From Streptacidiphilus rugosus AM-16 (GTDB taxonomy: Bacteria; Actinomycetota; Actinomycetes; Streptomycetales; Streptomycetaceae), in NCBI RefSeq assembly GCF_000744655.1, contig NZ_JQMJ01000004.1, positions 3,162,001 to 3,226,000 on the forward strand: a stretch of 64,000 bases of DNA, written 5' to 3'. Both the position numbers and the translations under genes were made by a program. The notes under the pieces were generated by a model that saw only the letters and a program-made list of their open reading frames with translations, had not been told where the DNA came from and made no database searches. Positions 34,874 through 43,680 of the stretch are shown one piece after another. Every line of letters starts with the position of its first letter. Positions within the stretch are counted from its first letter, which is position 1.

Positions 34874-35413
34874 ATGAGCAGCAGCAAGAAGAACGCCAAG
34901 AAGGACGTTCCCGGTGCGGCCTGGAAGTGGCACGACTGGGAGCTGCTGCAGCAGCATGTCCAGGCCGCTTACGGGGACCTCACGGCTCCCCGACGGGCCT
35001 TCGTGTCCAAGGCTCTGCACCGGCAGCCGTATCTCGACCTCATCGGCGTGCTCAGCCGATACGAGACCGTCTCGGACGAGACGGACACGAACAGCGACGT
35101 CAGTTTCAACTACCTTGTGGGAGATGGGGATCCGCTGTTCCTGCGGCTGTCCATGGTTGGCCGGTACGCGATGCTCCAAGCAGATCTGGACACACCGACC
35201 CCGCATGTGATCGAGCCGGGCGCCAAGGCGGCGGACGGTCGGATCCAGGCCGTGCTGAGGGCCCTCTCACAGGGAGGGCTCGAACTGCTGTCGTCCGAGC
35301 AGCTCTCGGCCCGTGTGGAGCTGCAGCTCCCGGATGTCGCCGACGTCCGCGTCTACAACGCCCTGTTCGCGCCTGAGGACGATCTGCCTCACCCCTGGAC
35401 CGAGTCTGCCTGA
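34874..35413 (+). CDS. Candidate immunity protein for the RHS toxin
   Basis: A 179-residue soluble, acidic protein beginning MSSSKKNAKKDVPGAAWKWHDWELLQ; it starts six bases after the toxin stop, with gagg overlapping that stop as ribosome-binding site. It contains LIGVLSRYETVSDETDTN and PLFLRLSMVGRYAMLQADL. I recognise no family. The identification rests on position directly after a toxin C-terminus, small size, acidity and lack of export signals, the standard features of immunity genes in such cassettes. Confidence 0.75.
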   Translation: MSSSKKNAKKDVPGAAWKWHDWELLQQHVQAAYGDLTAPRRAFVSKALHRQPYLDLIGVLSRYETVSDETDTNSDVSFNYLVGDGDPLFLRLSMVGRYAMLQADLDTPTPHVIEPGAKAADGRIQAVLRALSQGGLELLSSEQLSARVELQLPDVADVRVYNALFAPEDDLPHPWTESA

Positions 35414-35653
35414 GTGCGATCCAGGCTACCTGTCTACGCTGAGGCCTGGATCCGCTCGTCCTCGTCCTCCCAGGCATCGACGGCGATCATGAACCAGACA
35501 CCCGCTCCGGGCCGGCCTCCAAATCGCAGCGCTGATGGCACGAAGGACCTACGACGGTTGGCCCCGGTTCCCGGAGACCGCGCCGCGAAAGGCGGTTCCC
35601 TCGGCCGCCGCCCCCGTGATGGGATCGCGCCGACTGCCGTCGGCAGTCACCCC
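35414..35653. other. Intergenic region after the toxin cassette
   Basis: 240 bases between the immunity gene and the DUF4291 gene. The DUF4291 frame is open throughout, but the encoded residues (Arg/Ser/Pro-rich) do not look like protein. A short hairpin (gactgcc, loop gtc, ggcagtc at 35632-35648) lies just before the DUF4291 start. No other feature is seen; this is a possible boundary of the cassette. Confidence 0.5.
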
Positions 35654-36268
35654 GTGAAACGGAGACCAGCCCTGATCCCCCTGCGCCAGATCCGCGCCGA
35701 CCACGACGCCGAGACCCTGACGGTCTACCAGGCCTACCCTCCCGACATCGCCGAGGCCGCGCTCGCCGCCGGGACCTTCGTCGCGCCGTTCAAGCGGGAG
35801 CGGATGACGTGGATCAAGCCGTCGTTCCGGTGGATGATGTACCGCTCCGGGTGGGGCCGGAAGGCGGGGCAGGAGCGGGTGCTGGCCGTACGGATCAGCC
35901 GGACCGGCTTCGAGTGGGCGCTCGCGCGGGCCTGCCTGAGCCACTACGACCGGGAGCGGCACGCCTCCGCCGCCGAGTGGAAGGCGCTGCTGAGGGAGAG
36001 CCCGGTCCGGATCCAGTGGGACCCGGAGCGCTCGACCCGGCAACAGGAACTCCCGCACCGGGCCGTGCAGATCGGCCTCTCCGGGGACGCCGTCCGCCGC
36101 TACGTCGACGAGTGGATCACCGGCGTCACGGACGTCACCGCCCTCGCCCACGAGACGCACGCGCTCGTCAGGGCCGGACGCGCCGCAGACGCCGACGCGC
36201 TGATCCCGGCCGAGACCCCGTACCCGCTCGCCGAGGCGTTGCGGGCCCGCATCGGCGCCGGCGGCTAG
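35654..36268 (+). CDS. DUF4291 family protein
   Basis: A 204-residue protein with the DUF4291 opening IRADHDAETLTVYQAYPPDIAEAAL, then FVAPFKRERMTWIKPSFRWMMYRSGW and RVLAVRISRTGFEWAL, followed by the conserved VRIQWDPERSTRQQELPHRAVQIGL. The family is widespread but has no known biochemical role. The GTG at 35654 is chosen because the family normally begins only a dozen or so residues before IRADYD. It is convergent with the adenylate cyclase gene, overlapping it by four bases. Confidence 0.87.
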   Translation: MKRRPALIPLRQIRADHDAETLTVYQAYPPDIAEAALAAGTFVAPFKRERMTWIKPSFRWMMYRSGWGRKAGQERVLAVRISRTGFEWALARACLSHYDRERHASAAEWKALLRESPVRIQWDPERSTRQQELPHRAVQIGLSGDAVRRYVDEWITGVTDVTALAHETHALVRAGRAADADALIPAETPYPLAEALRARIGAGG

Positions 36269-37467
36269 GAGCCCTGGCTGCCCGGCATCCGCCGGGTCAG
36301 CAGCCACGGCTCGACCAGGCCGAGGCCGCGGACCGGGCGGCGCCACATCGGCTGCAGGGCGAAGCGGAACTCCGCGTCGGGCAGCGGGAGCTGGACGTGG
36401 GTCTCGTCCGAGGGGGCGACGCCGACGGAGGAGATGGTCTGCAGGGCGTCCGCGCCCGACGGCTCGACCGGCGGGACCGCGCCCTCGCGTTCGAGCGCGG
36501 CGGCCAGCTGCTCGTCGCAGAGGACCGCGTCCTTCGGGGCGATGGAGGTGAGCCGGGACGCGAGGTTGACCGTGGTGCCGAAGACGTCGCCCATTCGTGT
36601 GGTGACCGTGCCGAAGGCCATGCCCACCCGCAGCGCGGGCATGGAGTCGTCCTTGCCCATCGTCTCCACCAGGGCCAGCGCGATGTCCGCGGCCGTCGCC
36701 GCCTCGTCGGAGACGAAGAGGATCTCGTCACCCAGCGTCTTCACCAGGCGGCCGCCGCGCCCGGCGACCAGGTCCGCGCAGGTCGACTCGAAGTTCTCGA
36801 CCAGCTCGCCCAGCTCGTCGTCCTCCAGTCGGCGCGAGAGCCGGGTGAAGCCGACCAGGTCGGCGAAGCCCACGGCGAGCCGGCCGCTCTGCATCTCCTC
36901 GTCGTTCTCGGCCTGGACGACCCGCCCGGTCACCGCGGCGAGCTGACGCCGCCACACGTAGATCAGGAACTGCTCCAGCTCCGGCAGCAGCAGCTCGACC
37001 AGCGGGTAGGCGACCTCCGCCCGGGTCAGGCCCGGCTCGGACGCGGCGGTCAGGTGCTCGAGGAAGGTGTCGATCTGCCACTCGGCGAGCCGCGCGGTGG
37101 TCTGTCCGGTCGACCGGGCGACCTGGATGGCCATCCGCTCGCTCAGCAGTCCGGCCTCGACCAGGCCCGCGAGCCGCCGCAGCGCGATGACGTCGGACTC
37201 GGTCAGCGCCCTGGACTGCCCGATGTCGGCGAAGCCCATCGCCCGCCAGAAGCGCGAGGCGAGCTCCATCGAGACGCCGGCGGCGCGCGCCGCCTGGTAG
37301 GGGGTGTACTGGCGCTCGGAGTCGAGGATCAGCTGCTCCAGTTGCAAGGCCACCGAGTCGCGATGCTCCTGCTCGCCGTGCTGCTCCCGGTCCCGGTCGC
37401 CCACCTGTCCGTCCCGTCCGTCCTCGCGACGCGCCACCCCACGCGGGAGGGGCGTGTCCTTGCTCAC
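36265..37467 (-). CDS. cya: Class III adenylate cyclase
   Basis: A 400-residue protein. The N-terminal region has a helix-turn-helix-like segment (YTPYQAARAAGVSMELASRFW) and an alpha-helical middle. The catalytic domain (about residues 195-370) shows FADLVGFTRLSRRLEDDEL (first metal Asp), VKTLGDEILFVSD (substrate Lys and second metal Asp) and GDVFGTTVNLASRL, with the Asn and Arg that stabilise the transition state. A full set of residues implies an active homodimeric enzyme making cAMP. No membrane helix is seen. The GTG at 37467 is assumed; a longer frame reaches 37512. S. coelicolor has a single similar enzyme in the same gene neighbourhood, from memory. Confidence 0.9.
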   Translation of the reverse strand: MSKDTPLPRGVARREDGRDGQVGDRDREQHGEQEHRDSVALQLEQLILDSERQYTPYQAARAAGVSMELASRFWRAMGFADIGQSRALTESDVIALRRLAGLVEAGLLSERMAIQVARSTGQTTARLAEWQIDTFLEHLTAASEPGLTRAEVAYPLVELLLPELEQFLIYVWRRQLAAVTGRVVQAENDEEMQSGRLAVGFADLVGFTRLSRRLEDDELGELVENFESTCADLVAGRGGRLVKTLGDEILFVSDEAATAADIALALVETMGKDDSMPALRVGMAFGTVTTRMGDVFGTTVNLASRLTSIAPKDAVLCDEQLAAALEREGAVPPVEPSGADALQTISSVGVAPSDETHVQLPLPDAEFRFALQPMWRRPVRGLGLVEPWLLTRRMPGSQGS

Positions 37468-37568
37468 ACCTCGCCCAGTGATACTCGCACGGAATGCGCG
37501 GTTCCGGGGCATCCGCCCCGGTCGAACCGCCCTTCTCCGGCCCGTCGGGGCCCCGCTCGAGGCCCCGC

Positions 37569-38432
37569 TCAGGCCCCCCGCACGTGGATCACGTCGCCCG
37601 CGCTGACGGCGTGCTCCGCGCCGCTGGGCTCGCGCAGCACCAGCCGGCCCAGCTCGTCCACGTCCACCGCCTCGCCGACCAACTGCTTGTCACCCGGCAG
37701 CAGCACCCGTACGTGCTTGCCGATGGTCGCGCACTGGTCCAGGTAGGCCTCGCGCAGCCGCGTCGCCGCCGGGTCGCCGCCGTCGGCGCACCACTCCTCG
37801 TAGAGCTCGGAGAAGGTGCGCAGCAGCTCGCGCAGCAGGATCTCCCTGTCCGTCACCGGCGCGCCCGCCAGCAGCAACGACGCGGCGGTCGGCACCGGCA
37901 GCTCCGGCTCCCGCAGGGTGACGTTGATCCCGAGGCCCGCGACCACCGCCCGGCCTTCGTCGGCCAGCTCGGTGAGGATGCCGCCGAGCTTGCGCTCCTC
38001 CTTCCGCGAAGGATCGCTGCCGACGCCGACCAGCAGGTCGTTCGGCCACTTCAGCCGGACGGGCGTCTGCGCGGCCCGGCTGAGCGCGCTGGACGCGGCC
38101 ACGCCGACCAGCAGCGGCAGCCAGCTCCAGTTGTCCCTGGGCACGCCCGCGTCACCCGGGCGGAGCAGCACGGAGAGAAAGATCCCCGAGCGCGCGGGCG
38201 CCACCCAGGCGCGGTCCAGCCGGCCCTTGCCGTGCGTCTGCAGTTCGGCCACCAGCACGGCGCCCTCAGGGGCGCCCCGCGCGGCCAGCTCCGCCAGGTC
38301 ACTGTTGGTCGAGCCCGTCTCGCCGACCACCACCAGGCTGTTCCACAGCTCGCCCAGGCGTCCGGGGTCGCGGTTCAGCTGGGCGGCGCGCAGCGGCGGG
38401 CGGTCGAGGTCACTCCACGGGGATTCGCTCAC
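37569..38432 (-). CDS. birA: Biotin--[acetyl-CoA-carboxylase] ligase
   Basis: A 287-residue monofunctional biotin protein ligase: GETGSTNSDL, HGKGRLDRAWVAP (biotinyl-AMP loop, equivalent of GRGRxGR), LKWPNDLLV and GGILTE are visible, plus a small C-terminal SH3-like domain. There is no N-terminal DNA-binding domain, so it does not repress transcription as E. coli BirA does. It should biotinylate the carboxylase alpha subunit encoded at 43681. It is divergent from pccB with about 150 bases between. Confidence 0.94.
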   Translation of the reverse strand: MSESPWSDLDRPPLRAAQLNRDPGRLGELWNSLVVVGETGSTNSDLAELAARGAPEGAVLVAELQTHGKGRLDRAWVAPARSGIFLSVLLRPGDAGVPRDNWSWLPLLVGVAASSALSRAAQTPVRLKWPNDLLVGVGSDPSRKEERKLGGILTELADEGRAVVAGLGINVTLREPELPVPTAASLLLAGAPVTDREILLRELLRTFSELYEEWCADGGDPAATRLREAYLDQCATIGKHVRVLLPGDKQLVGEAVDVDELGRLVLREPSGAEHAVSAGDVIHVRGA

Positions 38433-38582
38433 GACGCAAGCGTATGACCCGTGTCACTCGCTGTATCCGAGGCAGGCCGTCGTGGCTAACCTACTGATCG
38501 GAAACCCACCCGTTGGTGCCGTGTGCCCAGGCCTCCCCGGCCGGGCGTCGGCACTACCCCTCCTGACGGGAGCCGCCCCCAC

Positions 38583-40178
38583 ATGTCCTCCGCTGACCAC
38601 GCCAACGCCGACGTGGACATCCACACCACCGCCGGCAAGATCGCCGATCTGCGCCGCCGCGTCGACGAGGCGGTCCACTCCGGTTCGGCGCGCGCCGTGG
38701 AGAAGCAGCACGCCAAGGGCAAGATGACGGCCCGTGAGCGGGTGCACCAGCTGCTGGACGAGGGCTCCTTCGTCGAGTTCGACGAGTTCGCGCGGCACCG
38801 CTCCACCAACTTCGGCCAGGAGAAGAACCGCCCCTACGGCGACGGCGTGGTGACCGGCTACGGCACCGTCGACGGCCGTCAGGTCGCGGTCTTCGCACAG
38901 GACTTCACCGTCTTCGGCGGCTCCCTCGGCGAGGTCTTCGGCGAGAAGATCGTCAAGGTGATGGACTTCGCCCTGAAGACCGGCTGCCCGATGATCGGCA
39001 TCAACGACTCCGGCGGCGCGCGCATCCAGGAGGGCGTGGCCTCGCTCGGCCTCTACGGCGAGATCTTCCGCCGCAACGTGCTGGCCTCCGGTGTGATCCC
39101 GCAGATCTCGCTGATCATGGGCCCCTGCGCCGGCGGCGCGGTCTACTCCCCCGCGATCACGGACTTCATCGTGATGGCCGACCAGACCTCGCACATGTTC
39201 ATCACCGGACCCGACGTGATCAAGACCGTCACGGGCGAGGACGTCGGCATGGAGGAGCTCGGCGGCGCCCGCGCGCACAACTCCAAGTCGGGTGTCGCGC
39301 ACCACATGGCCTCGGACGAGAAGGAGGCCGTCGAGTACGTCAAGGCGCTGCTCTCCTACCTGCCCTCCAACAACCTGGAGGACCCGCCGTCCTTCCCGGA
39401 GGAGGCGGACCTCGCCACCTCCGCGGAGGACGAGGAGCTCGACGTCATCATCCCGGACTCGGCCAACCAGCCGTACGACATGCACAAGGTCATCGAGCAC
39501 GTCCTCGACGACGGCGAGTTCCTGGAGACGCAGGAGCTCTTCGCGCCCAACATCCTGACCGGCTTCGGCCGGGTCGAGGGCCACGCCGTGGGCATCGTCG
39601 CCAACCAGCCGATGCAGTTCGCCGGCTGCCTCGACATCGACGCGAGCGAGAAGGCCGCGCGTTTCGTGCGGACCTGCGACGCGTTCAACATCCCGGTGCT
39701 GACCTTCGTCGACGTCCCCGGCTTCCTGCCCGGGACGGGCCAGGAGTGGGACGGCATCATCCGCCGCGGCGCGAAGCTGATCTACGCCTACGCGGAGGCG
39801 ACCGTCCCGCTGATCACGGTCATCACCCGTAAGGCCTTCGGCGGCGCCTACGACGTCATGGGCTCCAAGCACCTGGGCGCGGACCTCAACCTGGCCTGGC
39901 CGACCGCGCAGATCGCCGTCATGGGCGCGCAGGGCGCGGTCAACATCCTGCACCGCGGCGCGCTGGCCACGGCGGACGACCCCGAGGCCAAGCGGGCCGA
40001 GCTGATGCAGAACTACGAGGACACCCTGCTCAACCCGTACATCGCGGCCGAGCGCGGCTACGTCGACGCGGTGATCATGCCGTCCGAGACCCGCCAGCAC
40101 GTCGTGAAGGGCCTGCGGGCGCTGCGCAACAAGCGCGAGTCGCTGCCGCCGAAGAAGCACGGCAACATCCCGCTCTGA
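38583..40178 (+). CDS. pccB: Propionyl-CoA carboxylase beta subunit (carboxyltransferase)
   Basis: A 531-residue carboxyltransferase with crotonase-fold halves. Typical blocks are [56 protein letters not shown] (oxyanion hole for the acyl-CoA), [15 protein letters not shown] and [18 protein letters not shown] (biotin-site oxyanion hole). It transfers carboxyl from biotin to propionyl- or acetyl-CoA, giving methylmalonyl- or malonyl-CoA. The partner alpha subunit is at 43681 and the epsilon subunit is the next gene. The ATG at 38583 gives [12 protein letters not shown]; an upstream frame from 38523 is open but less likely. Confidence 0.95.
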   Translation: MSSADHANADVDIHTTAGKIADLRRRVDEAVHSGSARAVEKQHAKGKMTARERVHQLLDEGSFVEFDEFARHRSTNFGQEKNRPYGDGVVTGYGTVDGRQVAVFAQDFTVFGGSLGEVFGEKIVKVMDFALKTGCPMIGINDSGGARIQEGVASLGLYGEIFRRNVLASGVIPQISLIMGPCAGGAVYSPAITDFIVMADQTSHMFITGPDVIKTVTGEDVGMEELGGARAHNSKSGVAHHMASDEKEAVEYVKALLSYLPSNNLEDPPSFPEEADLATSAEDEELDVIIPDSANQPYDMHKVIEHVLDDGEFLETQELFAPNILTGFGRVEGHAVGIVANQPMQFAGCLDIDASEKAARFVRTCDAFNIPVLTFVDVPGFLPGTGQEWDGIIRRGAKLIYAYAEATVPLITVITRKAFGGAYDVMGSKHLGADLNLAWPTAQIAVMGAQGAVNILHRGALATADDPEAKRAELMQNYEDTLLNPYIAAERGYVDAVIMPSETRQHVVKGLRALRNKRESLPPKKHGNIPL

Positions 40179-40221
40179 CCCGGCCCCGCAGGAAGAGACC
40201 CACAGGAAGAGGAACGGCCCC

Positions 40222-40431
40222 ATGGCCCCCATCCGTGTGCTGCACGGTCAGCCCAATCCCGAGGAGCTCGCCGCCGTCCTGGCAGTGGTCTCGGCCAGGG
40301 CGTCGGCCGCAGCCGCCGACGCCCCGGAAGCGCCCACCGCCAAGGTCTGGCGTGACCGCGCCTCCGCCATGCGCCGCATGCCCCACCCGGGCCCGCACGC
40401 CTGGCGCACCTCCGCCTGGGCGGGTCGCTGA
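40222..40431 (+). CDS. pccE: Acyl-CoA carboxylase epsilon subunit
   Basis: A 69-residue protein starting MAPIRVLHGQPNPEELAAVLAVV, the recognisable opening of actinobacterial epsilon subunits, and ending with a Trp-containing basic tail (VWRDRASAMRRMPHPGPHAWRTSAW). These subunits bind the beta hexamer and raise carboxylase activity. It lies 43 bases after pccB in the same operon, and a strong hairpin follows it. Confidence 0.92.
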   Translation: MAPIRVLHGQPNPEELAAVLAVVSARASAAAADAPEAPTAKVWRDRASAMRRMPHPGPHAWRTSAWAGR

Positions 40432-40456
40432 CCGCGGCTCCCCGGCACGGCACTCC

Positions 40457-40484
40457 CGGACCGGGCCCTTCGGGGCCCGGTCCG
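40457..40484 (+). terminator. Terminator of the pccB-pccE operon
   Basis: A perfect 12-base stem (cggaccgggccc and complement) with a ttcg tetraloop lies 26 bases after the pccE stop. It is one of the most stable hairpins in the window. Confidence 0.82.
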
Positions 40485-40491
40485 CCCGATT

Positions 40492-40507
40492 TGAGTAGCC
40501 GTACTCA
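40492..40507. promoter_or_regulatory. Palindrome TGAGTA-gccg-TACTCA
   Basis: A 6-4-6 perfect inverted repeat with AT-rich flanks lies 36 bases before the start of the small membrane protein at 40543, just after the pccE terminator. It is well placed as an operator for that gene. Confidence 0.5.
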
Positions 40508-40542
40508 TGCGCCACCCGAGGCACTCGGCGCACAGTGGAGAA

Positions 40543-40668
40543 ATGCTCTGGTCAGACCCGCCCGACGAGACCCGGTCGGAAGCACTTCGCATCCGCGAAC
40601 TGCTCCGTCGGGCCGGGGTACTGATCGCCGTCTGCGCGTCGCTGGCGCTGATCCTGGTGATGGTCTGA
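40543..40668 (+). CDS. Small single-helix membrane protein
   Basis: A 41-residue ORF reading MLWSDPPDETRSEALRIREL followed by a hydrophobic helix (GVLIAVCASLALILVMV) at the very C-terminus. The layout, a charged cytoplasmic N-terminus and one terminal helix, is that of a tail-anchored small protein. ggag lies close upstream of the ATG. Short proteins of this kind between the carboxylase epsilon gene and maf occur in related genomes as far as I recall. The function is unknown. Confidence 0.6.
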   Translation: MLWSDPPDETRSEALRIRELLRRAGVLIAVCASLALILVMV

Positions 40669-40675
40669 GTGACGC

Positions 40676-41437
40676 TCAACCCACCGTCGGCGGCGCGTAC
40701 TTCGCGACGAACGCGGTGAAGTCGGCCAGCGCCGCCGGGTTGCCGAGCACCGCGCTGGCGTGGGATGCGCCCGGATAGAGCTTCAGCCAGTGCACCTGAG
40801 CCCGCTTCGCCTCCGCGGCAAGCGACTTGGCGTCGTCGTCGAACGGAGAGTCGTCGGCGTCGGCCATGAAGAGGACCGGCATGGTCAGCCGCGGCACCGC
40901 CGCGCCCGCGTCCATCCCCTGGTACTGCGCCGGACCGCTCAGGCTCACCACCGCCGCGACCGGCAACGCCTGCGGCCGCGAGGCGGCGACCAGCACGGCG
41001 GTGCCGCCCTTCGACCCGCCGACGAGCAGCACCCTGGTGGCGCCCCTGCGCTTCAGCTCGGTGATCGCGTCGCCCACGTTGGCGTCCGTGGGGCCGACGG
41101 CGGTGAAGGTCGTGGCGAGATAACCCTCGGCCGCGAACTTCGACACCCAGGGCGCCCATTCGCACACCGACTCCCCCGCCATGTGGGCGAGGACGACGCC
41201 GACCCTGCCGTGTCCCGCGGCGAAGGCGTCCGCCGTCGTGGGCTGGTCGCTCAGCTTGAGCTGGTACGCACCCGGGACCTGATCGGGCGTGAGGCAGCCG
41301 TAGTCCTGCGCCGCGGCGGTCGCCGAGGTGGGAGACGCGGGCGAGGCGGTCGCCCCGCCGCCGGTCTGGCCGCTCGCGCACCCCGCCGGCCCCAGCACCG
41401 CGCAGACCACCAGTACCGCAGCCCTCCTCCCGAGCAT
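40676..41437 (-). CDS. Lipoprotein with alpha/beta-hydrolase fold
   Basis: A 253-residue protein with a lipoprotein signal ([20 protein letters not shown], lipobox GPAGC) and an alpha/beta-hydrolase core. The nucleophile elbow is GGSKGG, the acid is in [13 protein letters not shown] and the histidine in YPGASHAS. It resembles dienelactone-hydrolase-like enzymes. The substrate is unknown; anchoring places it outside the membrane. The ATG at 41437 follows ggggg by six bases. It is divergent from maf, with 46 bases between the starts. Confidence 0.85.
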   Translation of the reverse strand: MLGRRAAVLVVCAVLGPAGCASGQTGGGATASPASPTSATAAAQDYGCLTPDQVPGAYQLKLSDQPTTADAFAAGHGRVGVVLAHMAGESVCEWAPWVSKFAAEGYLATTFTAVGPTDANVGDAITELKRRGATRVLLVGGSKGGTAVLVAASRPQALPVAAVVSLSGPAQYQGMDAGAAVPRLTMPVLFMADADDSPFDDDAKSLAAEAKRAQVHWLKLYPGASHASAVLGNPAALADFTAFVAKYAPPTVG

Positions 41438-41483
41438 TCGCCACCCCCGTAGCCGACGCCGATCCCGCACTAGTGTGGACCTC

Positions 41484-42083
41484 ATGACCGACAAGCGCAC
41501 CCTCGTCCTCGCCTCCGCCTCCCCTGCCCGGCTGGGCCTGCTGCGTCAGGCGGGACTGGACCCGAAGGTGATCGTCAGCGGCGTCGACGAGGACGCGCTC
41601 ACCGCGCCCACGCCGGGCGAGCTGGCGCTCGTCCTCGCCGAGGCGAAGGCCGCGGCGGTCGCCGCGCAGCTGACCGACGGCGAGCTGGTCGTCGGCTGCG
41701 ACTCCGTGCTGGAACTGGACGGCCAGGCCCTCGGCAAGCCCGCCGACGCGACGGAGGCGCGGGCCCGCTGGCACGCGATGCGCGGGCGCAGCGGCGTCCT
41801 GCAGACCGGCCACTGCGTCATCGACCTCCGCAGCGGCGCGCGCGCCTCCGCGACGGCCTCCACGACGGTCCGCTTCGGCACCCCCGACGACGCGGAGATC
41901 GACGCCTACGTCGCCTCCGGCGAGCCCCTCCACGTCGCCGGCGCCTTCACCCTGGACGGCCGCTCGGCACCCTTCCTGAACGGCATCGAAGGCGACCACG
42001 GCAACGTCATCGGCCTGTCCCTCCCGCTCCTCCGCGCGCTTCTCACCGAACTGAACGTCCGCATCACCGACCTCTGGGCGTGA
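41484..42083 (+). CDS. maf: Maf-like nucleoside triphosphate pyrophosphatase
   Basis: A 199-residue protein with the Maf opening [18 protein letters not shown], then [32 protein letters not shown] and the closing [27 protein letters not shown]. Members hydrolyse non-canonical or modified NTPs and are linked to septum control. The ATG at 41484 fits the family start; the longer frame from 41328 would overlap the divergent lipoprotein gene. The downstream gap holds a palindromic repeat. Confidence 0.94.
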   Translation: MTDKRTLVLASASPARLGLLRQAGLDPKVIVSGVDEDALTAPTPGELALVLAEAKAAAVAAQLTDGELVVGCDSVLELDGQALGKPADATEARARWHAMRGRSGVLQTGHCVIDLRSGARASATASTTVRFGTPDDAEIDAYVASGEPLHVAGAFTLDGRSAPFLNGIEGDHGNVIGLSLPLLRALLTELNVRITDLWA

Positions 42084-42096
42084 ACTTGCACTCCCC

Positions 42097-42228
42097 CCAG
42101 GGGCGCGAGGCTCTGCGCGACAAGCCACTGATGAGCAGACGGTCCTGAACGCGCAGGGCCATCCGCACACAGTGGTTCCTCGCGCCCACGCGGCGGAGCC
42201 GCATCTCAGCAGAGCCCCGCGCCCCTGG
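42097..42228. repeat. Palindromic intergenic repeat, copy C
   Basis: The left arm ccaggggcgcgaggctctgc (42097-42116) pairs with 42209-42228 with one mismatch. Inside is the 24-base block shared exactly with the hutF-hutI gap. It occupies most of the 242 bases between maf and the next gene; nothing else is visible there. Confidence 0.75.
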
Positions 42229-42325
42229 CACTGCATGGTTCCTCGCCTGCCCACGGTTCCCCGCGACCCTGTGGGTAGTGCATGCTCTCTGTCGAAGGAT
42301 CAGTTCTCTTCGGGGCGGGGCGGCC

Positions 42326-43123
42326 ATGAGCAACGGTGACATCTGGAACATCGTCCTCGGCGTGCTCTCCAGCGCGTTCAGCGCCGTCCTCGCCTGGGCG
42401 TTGCAGGCGCTGCTGCGCCGCCGGCGGCTCGAACGCAAGCGGGCGTTCTTCGGCATGCGCCCCGGGAGCGAGGCGCTGCTCGTCGTCCCGCGCAAGGCCG
42501 GCTCCGCCGACTCGGACCGGATCGTCGCGCAGAACGACGTCTACGCCCTCATGGAGCTGTCCGCGCTCGCGCACGAATGCGGGGGGCAGTACGCCGTGAA
42601 GCCCGCCAACCAGATACGTCAGGGCATCGGCGACCGCGCCGAGTTCTGCATCGGCGGCCCGACCGCCAACGAGCGCACCGCCGCGCACCTGCGCCTCAAG
42701 CTGCCCGGCTTCGCACACGTCGCCGAGTGGGAGGCGGGCAACGTCAACCAGTTCGTGCTCGGCGGCGCCGACCGCTTCACCCGCGAGCCCGGCGTCGTCG
42801 ACTACGCGCTGCTGGCCAGGATCGCCGTGGGCGCGCAGGGCCAGCCCACCTTCCTCGTCTGCGGCCAGACCGCCGTCGCCAACCTCGCCGTGGTGCGCCA
42901 CCTGACGCGCAACTACCAGGAGTTGAGCCGCAAGCACCACACGGGCTCGACCTTCGCCCTGCTCTTCAAGGTGCTGCAGCCCGACAACTACGGCTCGGAC
43001 GTGATCGAGCTCATCGGCGACGTCACGCGGCAGGTGCAGCAGGCCCCGGCGCCGTCGGAGGAACGGGAGGAGCCGGAGGGGTCGGCGTCGTCGCGGGAGC
43101 TGGCGAACCACTCGGCGGAATGA
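42326..43123 (+). CDS. Membrane-anchored protein of unknown function
   Basis: A 265-residue protein with one N-terminal helix (WNIVLGVLSSAFSAVLAWAL), a basic stop-transfer segment (RRRRLERKR) and a soluble domain of about 200 residues. Distinctive strings are LLVVPRKAGSADSDRIVAQNDVYALMELSALA, GIGDRAEFCIGGPTANERTAAHLRLKLPGF and FLVCGQTAVANLAVVRHLTRNY. The alternation of strands with GGPxxN and GQTAVAN loops suggests an alpha/beta domain, possibly nucleotide-related, but I recognise no family. The acidic tail overlaps the 3' end of the opposing membrane-protein gene by 101 bases. The ATG at 42326 is preferred to 42278. Confidence 0.68.
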   Translation: MSNGDIWNIVLGVLSSAFSAVLAWALQALLRRRRLERKRAFFGMRPGSEALLVVPRKAGSADSDRIVAQNDVYALMELSALAHECGGQYAVKPANQIRQGIGDRAEFCIGGPTANERTAAHLRLKLPGFAHVAEWEAGNVNQFVLGGADRFTREPGVVDYALLARIAVGAQGQPTFLVCGQTAVANLAVVRHLTRNYQELSRKHHTGSTFALLFKVLQPDNYGSDVIELIGDVTRQVQQAPAPSEEREEPEGSASSRELANHSAE

Positions 43124-43496
43124 AGAGCACCAGCACCAGCAGCGTCAGCGTGAGCGCCACCACCAGGAACGCCGTCACACCGGACAGGGCGAGCAGCAGG
43201 GCCGCCAGGATCCCGTGGAAGACGGCGGCCGCGATCACCGCGAAGCGGGTGAGCCGTCCGGTCTCGCTGGTGGCGCGGATCGCCAGCCGCAGCAGCAGCA
43301 CGGCGACCAGCAGCAGGAAGGCCGCCTGGACGCTGAGCCCCACGTACGCGCCGTTGGCTATCGCCGAGGTCTTCAGGCCGGCCAGCTGCATGTGCTGGTA
43401 GTTCGCGGCCTTGCCCATCACGAGGGCGAAGAGCACCGAGACACCCGCCTCCAGCACCAGCAGGACCATCGCCGCGACCGCTGTCCATCTCCGCAT
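43023..43496 (-). CDS. Four-helix membrane protein with proline-rich tail
   Basis: A 157-residue protein with four helices (about residues 5-28, 50-74, 84-104, 107-126) and a Pro/Ala/Thr-rich C-terminal tail of about 30 residues. The second and third helices are linked by RATSETGRLTR. No family is recognised. The tail is encoded antisense to the last 101 bases of the neighbouring gene. A TetR-like palindrome lies 10 bases before its start. Confidence 0.7.
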   Translation of the reverse strand: MRRWTAVAAMVLLVLEAGVSVLFALVMGKAANYQHMQLAGLKTSAIANGAYVGLSVQAAFLLLVAVLLLRLAIRATSETGRLTRFAVIAAAVFHGILAALLLALSGVTAFLVVALTLTLLVLVLFIPPSGSPAPATTPTPPAPPVPPTAPGPAAPAA

Positions 43497-43506
43497 GGCC
43501 GTACCT

Positions 43507-43518
43507 TACTGATCAGTA
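43507..43518. promoter_or_regulatory. Perfect palindrome TACTGATCAGTA
   Basis: A 12-base perfect palindrome 10 bases upstream of the start of the four-helix membrane protein, in a short AT-richer stretch. Its form resembles TetR-family operators. No regulator gene is adjacent. Confidence 0.45.
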
Positions 43519-43680
43519 GTCAAGTGCGGAAGACCGTGGCACAACCCTCCTTCAACCGGCGCGGCGTACCGTGGGATCAAAGCCGCTCACCCAGCGTGTG
43601 GGCAAGGTCACCACCGGAACGGACTCGGCAGTACACCCCGAGATTCCCTAAACTCTCCTGGGTTCATGAAGGGAGCCACA

